In this document: positions 32,295 through 42,290 of the stretch, in pieces
Position numbering within the stretch: position 1 is the first letter of the stretch
How the letters are laid out: every line of letters begins with the position of its first letter
NCBI GenBank assembly: GCA_023268255.1
Contig: JALNJX010000004.1
Span: forward strand, 1 to 64,000
Length of the DNA: 64,000 nt
Reading direction: 5' to 3'
Origin: Candidatus Wolframiiraptor sinensis
Lineage (GTDB): Archaea > Thermoproteota > Nitrososphaeria_A > Caldarchaeales > Wolframiiraptoraceae
Made by a program: the position numbers and the translations under genes
Notes under the pieces: model-generated
The model's database searches: none
What the model was told of the DNA's origin: nothing
Seen by the model: only the letters and a program-made list of their open reading frames with translations

Positions 32295-33599
32295 CTATGG
32301 CCCCTTCTGAGTTATCTCCTTGACTACTCCGGCCGCTATGGTCATTCCCATATCCCTTATCGCGAATCTGCCGAGCTCCGGGAAGTCTGCGTACGTCTCC
32401 AGGGCCACGGGCTCGAGAGGCTTCAATCTAACCAGCGCTACATCCCCGGTCTTTAGGAACTGCGGGTTCTTCTCCAAGACCTGGCCAGTTCTCGGATCCA
32501 TCTTCTGTATCAGCTCGGCGAACTTCACAGCCGTCTGGGCTGTGTGTATGTGCATTACCGGCGTGTAGCCGGCCGCTATCGCGGTCGGGTGATAGATTAT
32601 TATCACCTGTGCTATGAACTCATTCGCGACGCTGCATGGGCTGTTAGGGTGGCTCACGACCATACCCCGCTTTAGCTGGGACTTCTCAACGCCTTTGAGG
32701 GCGAATCCGATGTTGTCTCCGGGTATTGCCTGCGGCATCGGCGTATGGTGCATCTCGATCGACTTAACCTCGGCCTTAAGCCCCGGCGGCATTATCACCA
32801 CAGTGTCGCCGACCTTGAGCACTCCCGTCTCAACCCTTCCAACGGGCACCGTACCGACGCCCCTGATCGAGTAGACGGCCTGGATCGGGATTCTCAGCGG
32901 CTTATCTATCGGCTTCGGCGGCTCCTGGAATAAATCGAGGGCCTCATATAATGTGGGCCCATCATACCATGGCATATTGCTGCTCCTCTCGATCAGGTTA
33001 TCTCCGGTCCAGCCCGAGGCCGGTATGAACGGTATCTTCGAGACATCGTAGCCCAGCCTCTTCAGGAGGTCGCTTACACCCTGCTTGACCTCCTCGAATC
33101 TCTCCTTGCTCCAGTTTACCGTCGGGTCGTCCATCTTGTTGATTAGAACTATCAGCTGCCTAATTCCCAGGATTGAGAGGAGGAATGCGTGCTCTCTCGC
33201 TTGGCCTCCCGGCGCGATGGCCACCTCGTACTCGCCCTTCTTAGCTGAGACGACGAGTACGGCGCAGTCAGCCTGGCTAGCTCCCGTGATCATGTTCTTA
33301 ACGAAGTCCCTGTGCCCCGGAGCATCTATCAGCGTGAAGTGGTATTTCTTGGTCTCGAAGCTCTGGAAGGCCAGGTCTATCGTCAGCCCCCGCTCTCTCT
33401 CCTCCTTGATCCTATCGAGGATCCAGGCGTACTTGAATGTCTCCTTGCCCAGCCTCTTCGCCTCCTCTTCATACTGCTGCAATGTTCTCTCATCAACTAT
33501 TCCCAGTTTCACCAAGAAGTGGCCCATCGTTGTAGACTTGCCATGATCAACGTGTCCCACGACGACAAGGTTCAAGTGAGGCTTCTTGCTGGCAGACAT
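32295..33599 (-). CDS. tuf: Elongation factor 1-alpha
   Basis: 434 residues. GHVDHGKST (G1), DAPGHRDF (G3) and NKMD (G4) are the GTPase motifs, followed by the two beta-barrel domains. It brings aminoacyl-tRNA to the ribosome. The sequence is of the archaeal/eukaryotic type (KKGEYEVAIAPGGQAREHAFL). The start at 33599 has GAGGTG six bases upstream, and a TATA box lies about 48 bases upstream. Confidence 0.97.
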   Translation of the reverse strand: MSASKKPHLNLVVVGHVDHGKSTTMGHFLVKLGIVDERTLQQYEEEAKRLGKETFKYAWILDRIKEERERGLTIDLAFQSFETKKYHFTLIDAPGHRDFVKNMITGASQADCAVLVVSAKKGEYEVAIAPGGQAREHAFLLSILGIRQLIVLINKMDDPTVNWSKERFEEVKQGVSDLLKRLGYDVSKIPFIPASGWTGDNLIERSSNMPWYDGPTLYEALDLFQEPPKPIDKPLRIPIQAVYSIRGVGTVPVGRVETGVLKVGDTVVIMPPGLKAEVKSIEMHHTPMPQAIPGDNIGFALKGVEKSQLKRGMVVSHPNSPCSVANEFIAQVIIIYHPTAIAAGYTPVMHIHTAQTAVKFAELIQKMDPRTGQVLEKNPQFLKTGDVALVRLKPLEPVALETYADFPELGRFAIRDMGMTIAAGVVKEITQKGP

Positions 33600-33644
33600 C
33601 TAGAACACCTCTTCCCAGCAGCTAGCCTATAGAGGAGTTCATCC

Positions 33645-33653
33645 CATATATAA
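33645..33653 (-). promoter_or_regulatory. TATA box of EF-1alpha
   Basis: On the minus strand GCTTATATATGGG lies about 48 bases before the ATG at 33599, leaving a leader of roughly 20 bases with a GAGGTG ribosome site (33606-33611). Divergent from the S7 promoter. Confidence 0.55.
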
Positions 33654-33720
33654 GCTTCTCCCGAGAAGCTAGCGATTATCCGCATCATCCACATTACCGG
33701 TTGCAGGGGCGGGGGAATGG

Positions 33721-33727
33721 TTTAAAA
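33721..33727 (+). promoter_or_regulatory. TATA box of rpsG
   Basis: TTTAAAA at 33721-33727 is about 25 bases upstream of the ATG at 33749, implying a leaderless or nearly leaderless mRNA and ruling out the TTG at 33701 as start. Confidence 0.5.
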
Positions 33728-33748
33728 GATGCGGTGGATAGGCGCGTG

Positions 33749-34366
33749 ATGAAGGTCATGAGTGAGGGGCAAAAGGTGCCGGCGCATTCGCCCGAGCTCG
33801 CCGAGAAGTTTCTCCTCTTCGGCAAGTGGAGGCTTGATGAGGTCGAGGTGAGGGATCCGGGGCTCAAGGCGTATATCTGCTTGAAGCCTATGCTTGTTCC
33901 ACATAGCGGCGGCAGGCATGAGCACAGGAGGTTTGGTAAGGCCGAGGTAAACGTCGTCGAGAGGCTCGCGAACATGCTCATGAGGCCGGGGCCGAATGGT
34001 GGCAAGAAGTCGAAGGCTCTCAAGATAGTTAGGAATGCTCTCGAGATAATTCACGCGAGAACTGGGGAGAACCCGGTCCAAGTCCTAGTCAGGGCGATAG
34101 AGAACGCCGCTCCAAGAGAGGACGTGACGAGGCTGAGCTATGGAGGCATAGTCTACTTCAAGGCGGTCGATATATCACCTCAGAGGAGGCTTGATCTGGC
34201 CTTGAGGTGGATGGGTGAGGCCGTGAGGACGGCGAGCTTCAGGAGCAGGAAGACCCCCGAGGAAGCTCTCGCCGACGAGATAATAGCCGCCGCTCAGAAT
34301 GATGCCAGCAGCCACGCGATAAGGAAGAAGAATGAGCTCGAGAGGATAGCGCTCGCATCTAGGTAA
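33749..34366 (+). CDS. rpsG: 30S ribosomal protein S7
   Basis: About 205 residues. [40 protein letters not shown] carries the archaeal S7 N-terminal pattern, and [45 protein letters not shown] (about 91-135) the rRNA-binding core; the ending [20 protein letters not shown] is typical. The open frame extends to 33701, but the TATA box at 33721-33727 lies inside that extension, so I start at 33749 (33758 is also possible). Binds 16S rRNA in the small-subunit head. Confidence 0.95.
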   Translation: MKVMSEGQKVPAHSPELAEKFLLFGKWRLDEVEVRDPGLKAYICLKPMLVPHSGGRHEHRRFGKAEVNVVERLANMLMRPGPNGGKKSKALKIVRNALEIIHARTGENPVQVLVRAIENAAPREDVTRLSYGGIVYFKAVDISPQRRLDLALRWMGEAVRTASFRSRKTPEEALADEIIAAAQNDASSHAIRKKNELERIALASR

Positions 34367-34375
34367 GGCTTCCGC

Positions 34376-35164
34376 CTAGAATCTCAGAACCCTGAAGGGC
34401 TCGCCTCGCCTAAGAGCCTCCACCTCCACTAAGTGTGCTATTGATGATGTCTTGATCTTCTTTCCGAGAACCTCCTCCACCTGGAATATTCCGGCCTCAT
34501 TATCCATGTCCACGATTATTCGTATCGGCGTTTTCCCCGGCTCTCCCCGGGTCACCTCAACCCTCCTTATCGCGAGGGCTGAGAGAGCGTGTATATCGTA
34601 TTTCCCCTGCCTATATGGCATCCTCGCCCTCCCCTCGGCCATATCTACGCCGTCGGCCACCTTCGTTATCCCCGCCTCGATGCTGAGCGCCCTCACATTC
34701 TCATCGTGCGAGAGAATGCAGTGAAGAATCTCCACGGTGAGCCTGTAAGCCTTGAGGGGGTCCTGATATATTCTCCTGAGAATTCGTGGGAGGAATCTGG
34801 CGGCCAGGGCGACGCCGGATACGTAGTGGTAGCTCCTGTGAACGGCATTGCCTATGTCGTGGAGATATGCTCCCATCATGACCACGAGCCTGGCGTCCTC
34901 TTCATCCCCCACGCCATCCTTGACGACCGATGGCACGAAGCCCTCATCCAGCAGTATCTCGAGCATCTCGAGAGCAGCTCCGGCCACGATCTTGGAATGG
35001 ACCGGGCCATGATCATTGTAGAGAAGCCTCTGAACAGCCATCACATTCGCCATCGAGAGATATGCCTGGACCTCGCGGCTTCTCTCGAGCATCCGGAGAG
35101 CCTGCTCGAGAATGGGGTGCCCGCTAATCCTATCCCTCAGAATGCTGGGTGAGACCAGGACCAT
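34376..35164 (-). CDS. HD-domain phosphohydrolase
   Basis: 262 residues. NDHGPVHSKIVAG provides the first His, AYLHDIGN the HD pair, ILHCILSHDE a later His, and VADGVDM the final Asp, a complete metal site. Related archaeal proteins are annotated as metal-dependent phosphohydrolases. The C-terminal 70 residues (RIIVDMDNEAGIFQVEEVLG) form a separate alpha/beta part. Substrate unknown, perhaps a nucleotide. Tail to tail with S7. Confidence 0.82.
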   Translation of the reverse strand: MVLVSPSILRDRISGHPILEQALRMLERSREVQAYLSMANVMAVQRLLYNDHGPVHSKIVAGAALEMLEILLDEGFVPSVVKDGVGDEEDARLVVMMGAYLHDIGNAVHRSYHYVSGVALAARFLPRILRRIYQDPLKAYRLTVEILHCILSHDENVRALSIEAGITKVADGVDMAEGRARMPYRQGKYDIHALSALAIRRVEVTRGEPGKTPIRIIVDMDNEAGIFQVEEVLGKKIKTSSIAHLVEVEALRRGEPFRVLRF

Positions 35165-35218
35165 ACGCTAGAGAGTCAGATCAGCCATGTAATTAAGAAT
35201 CGCGTGGGCCATGGCCTC

Positions 35219-35857
35219 TCAGAGAAGCTTCCTCAGCTCCTCCACATCGAAGTATGTCTCGGCGCACCCATTTTTAAGGAGCGGCACCGCCTGGCCCGGA
35301 ATCCCGAGCCTCTTCAGAGCCATGTAGCCGAGCTTCAGCTCCGCGCCGCACGCAACCCCGACGGCGGCATCATATCTTCTCAATGCCAGTATCTTGGGGA
35401 TGCATGATCCGCCTGGAAGCACGTAGACGTCGTATCCTCTCTCCCTCGCGATGGCCGAGGCCTGGTTTATCAGGCAGTCCGGCGAGCAGCTCATACACCT
35501 GTAAGTTGGGGTGCTCGGATCGAACTCGGCCCTGCACCGTTTGTCCATGTATTTTCTCGCGCAGTGTGGTAGGAAGAGCACCTTCCTCCCTCCAGCCGCC
35601 ATGAACCCATCACGATTCAGTATGTTCAGCACCTGTATCTCGAGGAGATCCTCGAATAGGGATATGGCCTCGAGCAGGTTCAAGCCCGTGATCTCCTGAA
35701 CCCTGAACTTCTTGACAAGGTATCTCGCGGCGTGGCTCATCCTCCGATGAATCTTCAAGCTATAGGCCAGTTTTAGGAGCTCTTGGAAGAAGCTTCTCGG
35801 AAGACCCCTGAGGTCGAAGGTAAATCCATAGGGCATCGCGCCGGCGCCCCGCGACAA
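35219..35857 (-). CDS. DUF116 family cysteine-rich protein
   Basis: 212 residues. A helical N-terminus (to about 95) precedes a domain with many cysteines: LPHCARK, KRCRAEF, CMSCSPDCLINQA, GGSCIPKIL, GVACGAEL and NGCAETYFD. This is the DUF116 pattern, likely binding Fe-S clusters; function is unknown in the family. It lies upstream of, and on the same strand as, the HD hydrolase, and divergently to glyA. Confidence 0.82.
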   Translation of the reverse strand: MSRGAGAMPYGFTFDLRGLPRSFFQELLKLAYSLKIHRRMSHAARYLVKKFRVQEITGLNLLEAISLFEDLLEIQVLNILNRDGFMAAGGRKVLFLPHCARKYMDKRCRAEFDPSTPTYRCMSCSPDCLINQASAIARERGYDVYVLPGGSCIPKILALRRYDAAVGVACGAELKLGYMALKRLGIPGQAVPLLKNGCAETYFDVEELRKLL

Positions 35858-35943
35858 ATCTTGAACATGGGATGGATGATAAACTTTGATTCATGCCCGT
35901 TAAACATTCAAATAGAAGCTGATTTTAATGCGATCAAGCCTCT

Positions 35944-37113
35944 ATGAGCAGGTCACGCGCCATGGAGCTGATTAGAAGCCATGAGAGATATAGGGCGATG
36001 ACCCTGAACATGATTCCCAGCGAGAATGTTCAGAGCCCAAATGTCTTGAAGGCCCTTGCAACGGATCTCGCCGGAAGATACTCCTATAGGCCGAGGTATT
36101 ATGCTGGGACGAGGCATATTGATGAGCTCTGGGAGTACGCTGAGGATCTTGCGAGAAAGCTATTCGGCGCCGAGTACGTGTTCCTGGAGCCGCTTTCAGG
36201 CCACATCGCCGCCCTCCTGACATATGTATCCCTCGTGAAGGGGAGGAAGATGGCCGCCCTCGCGCCCGAGTTCGGGGGCTACATGGGGAATGCTCCGGAC
36301 AAGCTCCCCGATCTCATATCCGCGGACATAGTATATCTCCCGGCGGTCAAGGAGATCCTCATACCTGATCCCGAGAAGTCCGTTGAGCTGATCAGGGCGG
36401 AGAAGCCTGATCTCGTCGTATTGGGAGGAAGCTACATGCTCTTCCCGCACCCCGTTAAAGAGCTCTCCGAGGCGGTTCATGAGTATGGCGGCCTCCTCGC
36501 CTACGATGGATCCCACGTCTTGGGGCTGATAGCCGGCGGAGTCTTCCAAGACCCGCTGAGGGAGGGCGCGGACGTGCTATTCGCCTCGACCCATAAGACC
36601 TTCCCAGGCCCTCAGGGAGGATTGATACTCACGAATAACGAGGAGGTTTATCGGAAGATCGCGGGTAACATCTTCCACAAGATCGCCGATAACATTCACT
36701 TTAACAAGATCGGGGCGCTGGCGGTCTCCCTCGAGGAGATGATGAGATGCGGCAAGAGATACGCGGCGAAGATCGTGGAGAATGCCTATGAGCTGGCGAA
36801 GAGCTTGGATGAGCTGGGCGTCCCGGTTAAAGCCAGGGATCACGGCTTCACGAAATCCCATCAAACGATACTCGATGTGCCCAACCGCGAGGAGAGGATC
36901 AGGCTGAGGGATAGGCTCGAGGAATGCGGCATAATATCCGACGCGGATCTCAGGCTCGGCGTGCCCGAGGTTACTAGGAGGGGGATGGGCAGGAGGGAGA
37001 TGGCCAAGATAGCGAAGCTCGTGAAGAGGGCTTTGGACGGCGAGGACCCGAGGAGGATCAGGCGCGACGTCGCCGCCCTGGTAAGAAGATTCAGGACCGT
37101 GAAATTCTGTTAA
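35944..37113 (+). CDS. glyA: Serine hydroxymethyltransferase, archaeal type
   Basis: 389 residues. LNMIPSENVQSPNVLKAL is the N-terminal substrate site, GRYSYRPRYYAGTRHID aligns with the family, DGSHVLGLI holds the PLP-binding Asp-His, and STHKTFPGPQGG the PLP lysine. It interconverts serine and glycine with transfer of a one-carbon unit to the folate or pterin carrier. It is shorter than bacterial GlyA, as in many archaea (about 420). Confidence 0.94.
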   Translation: MSRSRAMELIRSHERYRAMTLNMIPSENVQSPNVLKALATDLAGRYSYRPRYYAGTRHIDELWEYAEDLARKLFGAEYVFLEPLSGHIAALLTYVSLVKGRKMAALAPEFGGYMGNAPDKLPDLISADIVYLPAVKEILIPDPEKSVELIRAEKPDLVVLGGSYMLFPHPVKELSEAVHEYGGLLAYDGSHVLGLIAGGVFQDPLREGADVLFASTHKTFPGPQGGLILTNNEEVYRKIAGNIFHKIADNIHFNKIGALAVSLEEMMRCGKRYAAKIVENAYELAKSLDELGVPVKARDHGFTKSHQTILDVPNREERIRLRDRLEECGIISDADLRLGVPEVTRRGMGRREMAKIAKLVKRALDGEDPRRIRRDVAALVRRFRTVKFC

Positions 37114-37226
37114 GCCTAATGCGGCTAGTCTCGGCGGAATACGCCGACATGATCGAGAAGCCCCGCTGGGAGGATAGCTAAATAGTCGGAGATATTACAC
37201 TATTATCTGGGCCTCTAGGCCTCGAG

Positions 37227-37727
37227 GTGGATTGCGTGGGAGAGGAGCTTAGGATTAGGCTTGAGAGGGCTGAAAGCTTTGGAGAAATATTCAGCGTCGT
37301 CAAGAAGGCGGTTGAGGAGGTTCTAGGGATTAGGCGAGCCGGCCTCGAGCTTCTTCTAGTAGATCTACCCGGAGAAGTCGGCGCGATGCATCAGATAGGC
37401 TCGAACGCGATAATAATGAATAGGAGGCATCTCCAGGCGCTCCTGAAGTCCTCCAGAAGCAGGCTTGAGATCAACTCTTACATATTCCTGATCCTGCTCC
37501 ACGAGTATCTCCATAGCCTCGGCGTGCTTGATGAAGGCGAGGTAGCTGCTCTCTCGATGAAGGTGATCAAGGAGGCTCTCGGGGAGGATCATCTGGCATA
37601 TAGAATGGCTCCAAGGAAGCTCGCAGAGATAGCTGAGCAGCTGATCGGCGAAGACGACCTCATCTCCCTCGATGATGCCGAGATCATCAGGGACTTCGAT
37701 ACCGACAACTCTCAATACATAGGCTGA
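37227..37727 (+). CDS. Putative zinc metallopeptidase-like protein
   Basis: 166 residues from a GTG at 37227 (another in-frame GTG at 37236 has GGTGG just upstream). Residues about 92-103 read LLHEYLHSLGVL, an HExxH zinc motif in a helix, followed by DEGEVAALS with possible third ligands. A small N-terminal domain precedes it. Likely a zinc protease or a non-catalytic relative; I do not recognise a precise family. The C-terminus is acidic. Confidence 0.6.
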   Translation: MDCVGEELRIRLERAESFGEIFSVVKKAVEEVLGIRRAGLELLLVDLPGEVGAMHQIGSNAIIMNRRHLQALLKSSRSRLEINSYIFLILLHEYLHSLGVLDEGEVAALSMKVIKEALGEDHLAYRMAPRKLAEIAEQLIGEDDLISLDDAEIIRDFDTDNSQYIG

Positions 37728-37752
37728 GCCATCACTCTCCAAGAAAAATGAG

Positions 37753-38649
37753 ATGATACTCTGGAAGAAGTTTTCCGGCTGCATGCTCTCAGCCGCCCTA
37801 GGAGATGCTCTGGGCGCGAGCTACATCCATGCAACTGAGCTGAGGTACACAGATGATACTGCAATGATGATAGCGCTTGCGGAGCACATTCTGGAGAATC
37901 GCGGCGCGGTTGATCCCGTGAAGCTCGCCTGGAAGTTTCTCGAGGCATATGAAGCTGAGCCCTGGAGAGGTTATGGCCCCGGCCCGCCGAGGATCTTCAG
38001 GATGATTAGGCGGGGCGAAGGGCCCCTCGAGCTGGATAAAATGCTGTATCCCGGGGGATCGCTGGGGAATGGCGCCGCGATGCGGATAGCGCCAATCGGC
38101 ATCTTCCACCACGATGATCTTGCGGAGCTCGAGAGAGCCGTTAGAGCATCCTGCAAGCTCACGCATAATCATCCGCTGGCGGTTGAGGGCGCGCTCCTCG
38201 AGGCCTATTCCATCGCCATGGCCACCAGGCTCGAGCCAGGAGAAAATATTGATCCAAAGGTGTTCGTGGAGCAGCTCATCGCGCTTCCGGTGAGCGAAGT
38301 CTATCGCCTGAAGCTCGAGCTTATCCCGAGCCTAATAGAGTCCGGCGCGAGCGGGAGGGATGCCGCGAGAGCTCTCGGAAACAGCGTTGAGGCCCATAAC
38401 TCTGTTCCCACGGCTATATACTGCTATCTCGCCGAGCAGGATATCATCCGCGCGATCAGGAAGGCGATAAGCCTTGGGGGCGATAGGGATACGATGGCCT
38501 GCATGGCCGCGGCGATCGCCGGAGCCCATAGAGGCATCGAGGGCATACCGGAAGATCTACTGAGCAGGCTCGAGAACGCCGACCGGATAAGGCGGCTCTC
38601 CGAGGACCTGTATCGCCTATGGCTCGAGGTGAGGGGGCGGCGAGCATAA
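37753..38649 (+). CDS. ADP-ribosylglycohydrolase family protein
   Basis: 298 residues. GCMLSAALGDALGASY is the N-terminal signature, RYTDDTAMMIALAEH holds the Thr-Asp-Asp magnesium site, and GGDRDTMACMAAAIAGAHRG the second Asp-x-Asp-Thr pair. Members (ARH/DraG) remove ADP-ribose from proteins or nucleic acids or hydrolyse related compounds. Follows the metallopeptidase-like gene by 25 bases, so the two may be co-transcribed. No ADP-ribosyltransferase is visible nearby, so its target is open. Confidence 0.88.
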   Translation: MILWKKFSGCMLSAALGDALGASYIHATELRYTDDTAMMIALAEHILENRGAVDPVKLAWKFLEAYEAEPWRGYGPGPPRIFRMIRRGEGPLELDKMLYPGGSLGNGAAMRIAPIGIFHHDDLAELERAVRASCKLTHNHPLAVEGALLEAYSIAMATRLEPGENIDPKVFVEQLIALPVSEVYRLKLELIPSLIESGASGRDAARALGNSVEAHNSVPTAIYCYLAEQDIIRAIRKAISLGGDRDTMACMAAAIAGAHRGIEGIPEDLLSRLENADRIRRLSEDLYRLWLEVRGRRA

Positions 38650-38738
38650 GCCCCGGGTAATATCAAGGTGATACTCGTAGGGGGCCTCGGCGGCGCTATG
38701 ATAAAAAGCCCCACAGCATCTGAATAATCTGCTGGATA

Positions 38739-39857
38739 ATGGTCCTGATAGCTCATGCCGCGGATATTCACCTCGGCTACGCCCAGTATGGTCTCTTAGA
38801 GAGGGAGATGGATATCTACGAGGCGTTCGAGGAGCTCGTGGAGACCGTTAGAAGGGAGAGGCCCGATCTCCTCCTGATCGCCGGCGACCTCTTCGACTCG
38901 CCCAGACCGCCGATAAAAGCTCTCATGAGGGCTAGAGAGCTCCTCGGAAACCTGAGGTCCTCCGGCATCAGGATCTGCCACGTCATAGGAGACCACGAGC
39001 TCCCTAGGAGAGTCAAGGATCTACCGCCAACCGCGATCCTCGAGGGAATCTCGGATTACATCGGGTTCCAGAACATCAGTGTGGGCGATGAGATCGTCAT
39101 CACAGGGCTCGACAGGGTTAGGCTCAGCGAGAGGGATGAGGCCATGAGAAGGCTCGGCCAGCTCGCCGAGGACGCGAGGCGATTCAGGAAGAGAGTGCTT
39201 CTCGCCCACGCACCGCTTCGCGGTCCCGAGAACATGGTCAAGGATCTTCCCAGGGGATACAGTTACTACGCGCTCGGCCATGAGCATGATCGCAGGATAT
39301 TCTCCTTGGATGGGTCGGCTGCAGCATACTCGGGCTCAATCGAGATACTATCCACCGCGGAGATAGAGGGGTGGAGCAAATCCGGCAAGGGCTTCCTGCT
39401 GATCGACCTTTCAGGCGATGAGCCGATAATTCAGGAGGTTAGCCTGAGCTCCATCAGGCCCCAGAAGCTGATCTCGGCGAGCATGAATGATCTCGAGAGA
39501 GCCTTAGAGGAGGCTGCTAGCTGGTCCTCCGCCCAGCGCAAGAAGCCGATAATCCACGTCAGGGTTAGGGGTAAGGCCATCGACCGCCAGCCGGCCCTTC
39601 GCATCATCCAGGAGAAGCTCGCCGGAAAGGTGCTCCACTACAGGTATGAGGTCTTGGAAGAGGTCGAGGAGGTCGGCGAGATCGAGGTGGCTCCGGCGAT
39701 AGATGTCAGGGCCATGATCAGGGAGCATCTTCTTTCGAGGGGCTTCCGCGAGGATGATGCGGAGCTCGCGGTCGCGATCTACGACGCGTATATCGGCCGA
39801 GGAATCGAGGAGGTTGAGAGGCTGATTTTCAGGAGGCTGGGTGAGCTCGAGAAATGA
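38739..39857 (+). CDS. mre11: DNA double-strand break repair nuclease Mre11
   Basis: 372 residues. HAADIHLG (motif I), AGDLFDSPRPP (II), GDHELPR (III, Asp in place of the usual Asn), HAPLRG and YALGHEHDRR (IV-V) are phosphoesterase motifs that hold two Mn ions. The C-terminal third caps and binds Rad50. It processes DNA ends with Rad50; its stop overlaps the Rad50 start as ATGA. Unlike many thermophilic archaea, herA and nurA are not adjacent here. Confidence 0.93.
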   Translation: MVLIAHAADIHLGYAQYGLLEREMDIYEAFEELVETVRRERPDLLLIAGDLFDSPRPPIKALMRARELLGNLRSSGIRICHVIGDHELPRRVKDLPPTAILEGISDYIGFQNISVGDEIVITGLDRVRLSERDEAMRRLGQLAEDARRFRKRVLLAHAPLRGPENMVKDLPRGYSYYALGHEHDRRIFSLDGSAAAYSGSIEILSTAEIEGWSKSGKGFLLIDLSGDEPIIQEVSLSSIRPQKLISASMNDLERALEEAASWSSAQRKKPIIHVRVRGKAIDRQPALRIIQEKLAGKVLHYRYEVLEEVEEVGEIEVAPAIDVRAMIREHLLSRGFREDDAELAVAIYDAYIGRGIEEVERLIFRRLGELEK

Positions 39858-42247
39858 TCATACACTCGGTCAGGCTGAGGAACTTCATCTCGCATAGGGA
39901 TACGTTCATAGAGTTTCCGCAGGGCTTGACAGTCCTCGTAGGCGATAACGGCTCCGGAAAAACCTCGATCCTCGACGCGATAACATTCGCCCTATTCAAG
40001 GAGCACGGCCGGGGGAGGGATGAGAACCTGATAAATCGCGCCGCATCCAGCGCGATAGTCCAGGTGACGTTTAGCTCAGGCGGGAGAGCCTATGAGGTGA
40101 CCTGGAGGCTTGGGAGGGGCAGGAAGACTCAGGCCACCCTACGGGATCTCACCTCGGGCGCGACTCTGCTGGTGGATGCCGGCGAGAGGACCGTGCTGCC
40201 GGAGATCGAGAGAATCCTCGGGATACCGCGCGAGGTCTTCCTGAGCGCCGCGTATGTTAGGCAGGGCGAGATGGCGAAGCTCCTAGAGGCGAGGCCATCG
40301 GAGAGGAAGGAAATCATCTCGAGGCTTCTCGGCATAGAGGAGCTCGAGAGGCTCTGGGAGGAGCTCAGAATGCCGATAAGGCTGCTCGAAGAGAAGGCGG
40401 CTGATCTCAGGAAGAGGGCCGAGGGGATTAAGGAGCTTGAGAAGAGGCTTGGAGATGTTGAAGCCGAGATCTCGAGAGCTCGTGAGAGATTGACCGCGCT
40501 GGAGTCCGAGGTGAAGGCGCTCGAGGAGGAGCGCGAGAGATTGGAGTCTGAGCTGCGCGCGATGGAGGAGAATAGGAGGAGAATCGAGGGGCTTAAGGAG
40601 GCCGTCGCGAAGCTCGATAACCTGATAGCCTCGAGGAGGCGGGATCTCGAGTCGCATGAGAGGGATCTGGCGATTGTTAGGGAGGCGGAAAAGCGCGCTC
40701 TAGAGCTGGAGAGGGCTGAGGAGGAGCTGAGGAGGCTGAGAGACGAGGTGGAGAATCTGAGGCGCGAGATCTCCGAGCTCGAGGCTATGAAGGCTAGGAA
40801 AGAGGTTCTTGAGAAGAGGCTCGGGGAGATCTCGGGGGAGATGGCATCGCATAAGTCGCTCATCGAGGATTGGATGAGGAAAGTTGAGAGGATTTCGGGG
40901 CGCAGGCTCGAGCGTTTTGATGAGCTGCCCAACGCTCTCAGGGGGCTGCTCGATGAGCATAGAAGAAGCGCGGATGAGCTCGAGCGCAAGATTCGTAGGA
41001 TCGACGAAGAGGTCGGCAGCGTACAGGGAATGATGAGAGCCGCGATGGAGAAGATCGAGGAGCTCGAGCGCGGCGGGGCCGCATGCCCGCTGTGCAGGAG
41101 ACCAATGATCGAGGAGCATAGGCTGAGGGTCTTGAATGAACTTCGAGCGGAGATCGAGGATTATGAAAGGAGGGCTAGGGCGCTGGAGATAGAGCGAGAG
41201 GAGCTCCACCTAGACCTAGAGTCGGCGAGAGCAGTCTTGAAGGAGTTTTCCGGAATCGATCCCGATAGGATCAAGGACTCGATCTCGAGGATTAGGGAGC
41301 TTGAGGAGGAGCGGGCGAGAATAGAGGCCGAGCTGAGAAGTATGGAGGAGCCCAGCAGGCTGGAGGATCTCAAGAGGATTCTCGATGAGAAGATGACGTC
41401 CTTGAGGAGAGCCGAGGAGGAGGTTAGGAGGCTGGAGAGGGAGAGGGGGATTCTGGAGAAGCTCGGGTCAAGCATGGAGGTCGAGAAGAGGGTTAGAAGG
41501 CTGGCTTCCGAGATCGCGGAGCTCGAGGAGAAGAAGAGGTGGATGATCGAGAGAATGAGGAGCATCAGGTATAGCGAGGAGGAGTATGAGGATCTGAGGA
41601 GGAGGTTGAAGAATGCTCTCGAGAGGCTCGGCGGCCTCAGGGAGGAGTATTCGGCTCTAAGCCAGCGCTTAAAGGACCTGGAGGATGAGAGGAGCAGGAT
41701 CGCGGGCGAGGTCGAGGACGCGAAGCTCGCCGGTAGGAGGCTTGAGATTGTGGAGCGCGAGCTCGCAAGGCTCAGGGCCATAAGAGATGCATTCAGCAAG
41801 GATGGTGTTCAGAAGCATATCAGGGCCGCGGCGAGAAAGAGCATCGAATACTATGCGAGAAGCCTCCTCAGGTCCTTCAACCTCGCATACACGGATCTGA
41901 GGCTCGACGAGGACTATAATGTGTATGTCTATGGCCCGTTCGGGGAGCAGCCTATAGACTCGCTGAGCGGCGGCGAGAAGACGGCGGTGGCCCTCTGCCT
42001 CAGGCTCGGCATAGCAGCAGCCTTGACCGGAAACAGGATTCAATGCATCTTGATGGATGAGCCGACGACGCATCTCGACCCGGATAGAAGGAGGGAGCTC
42101 GTGAGGCTTCTGAGCAATCTTCGCGGCGAGAGGGGCTTGATACCCCAAGCGATAATCGTCACCCATGATCAGGAGGTCGAGCAGGCGGCCGACCATGTTT
42201 ACCGCGTCGAGATCGAGGATGGGAGCTCGCGGGTCGAGAGAGCATAG
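39854..42247 (+). CDS. rad50: DNA double-strand break repair ATPase Rad50
   Basis: 797 residues. Walker A GDNGSGKTS (near 33), a Q-loop region, two long coiled-coil arms (about 165-395 and 445-650) joined by a zinc hook CPLCRRP (near 414), then the signature DSLSGGEKTAVALCLRLG and Walker B CILMDEPTTHLDP. It bridges DNA ends and drives Mre11 through ATP hydrolysis. Full length for the family. Translation coupled to mre11. Confidence 0.96.
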   Translation: MIIHSVRLRNFISHRDTFIEFPQGLTVLVGDNGSGKTSILDAITFALFKEHGRGRDENLINRAASSAIVQVTFSSGGRAYEVTWRLGRGRKTQATLRDLTSGATLLVDAGERTVLPEIERILGIPREVFLSAAYVRQGEMAKLLEARPSERKEIISRLLGIEELERLWEELRMPIRLLEEKAADLRKRAEGIKELEKRLGDVEAEISRARERLTALESEVKALEEERERLESELRAMEENRRRIEGLKEAVAKLDNLIASRRRDLESHERDLAIVREAEKRALELERAEEELRRLRDEVENLRREISELEAMKARKEVLEKRLGEISGEMASHKSLIEDWMRKVERISGRRLERFDELPNALRGLLDEHRRSADELERKIRRIDEEVGSVQGMMRAAMEKIEELERGGAACPLCRRPMIEEHRLRVLNELRAEIEDYERRARALEIEREELHLDLESARAVLKEFSGIDPDRIKDSISRIRELEEERARIEAELRSMEEPSRLEDLKRILDEKMTSLRRAEEEVRRLERERGILEKLGSSMEVEKRVRRLASEIAELEEKKRWMIERMRSIRYSEEEYEDLRRRLKNALERLGGLREEYSALSQRLKDLEDERSRIAGEVEDAKLAGRRLEIVERELARLRAIRDAFSKDGVQKHIRAAARKSIEYYARSLLRSFNLAYTDLRLDEDYNVYVYGPFGEQPIDSLSGGEKTAVALCLRLGIAAALTGNRIQCILMDEPTTHLDPDRRRELVRLLSNLRGERGLIPQAIIVTHDQEVEQAADHVYRVEIEDGSSRVERA

Positions 42248-42290
42248 ACGGCAAAACCCTTTAACCACCGGGGCCAGAGCTTAGGATGAA

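Noticed and set aside
40129-40989. A 286-codon frame on the minus strand inside rad50
   Set aside because: Ser/Leu/Arg-rich mirror of the Glu/Arg-rich coiled coil; a classic shadow.
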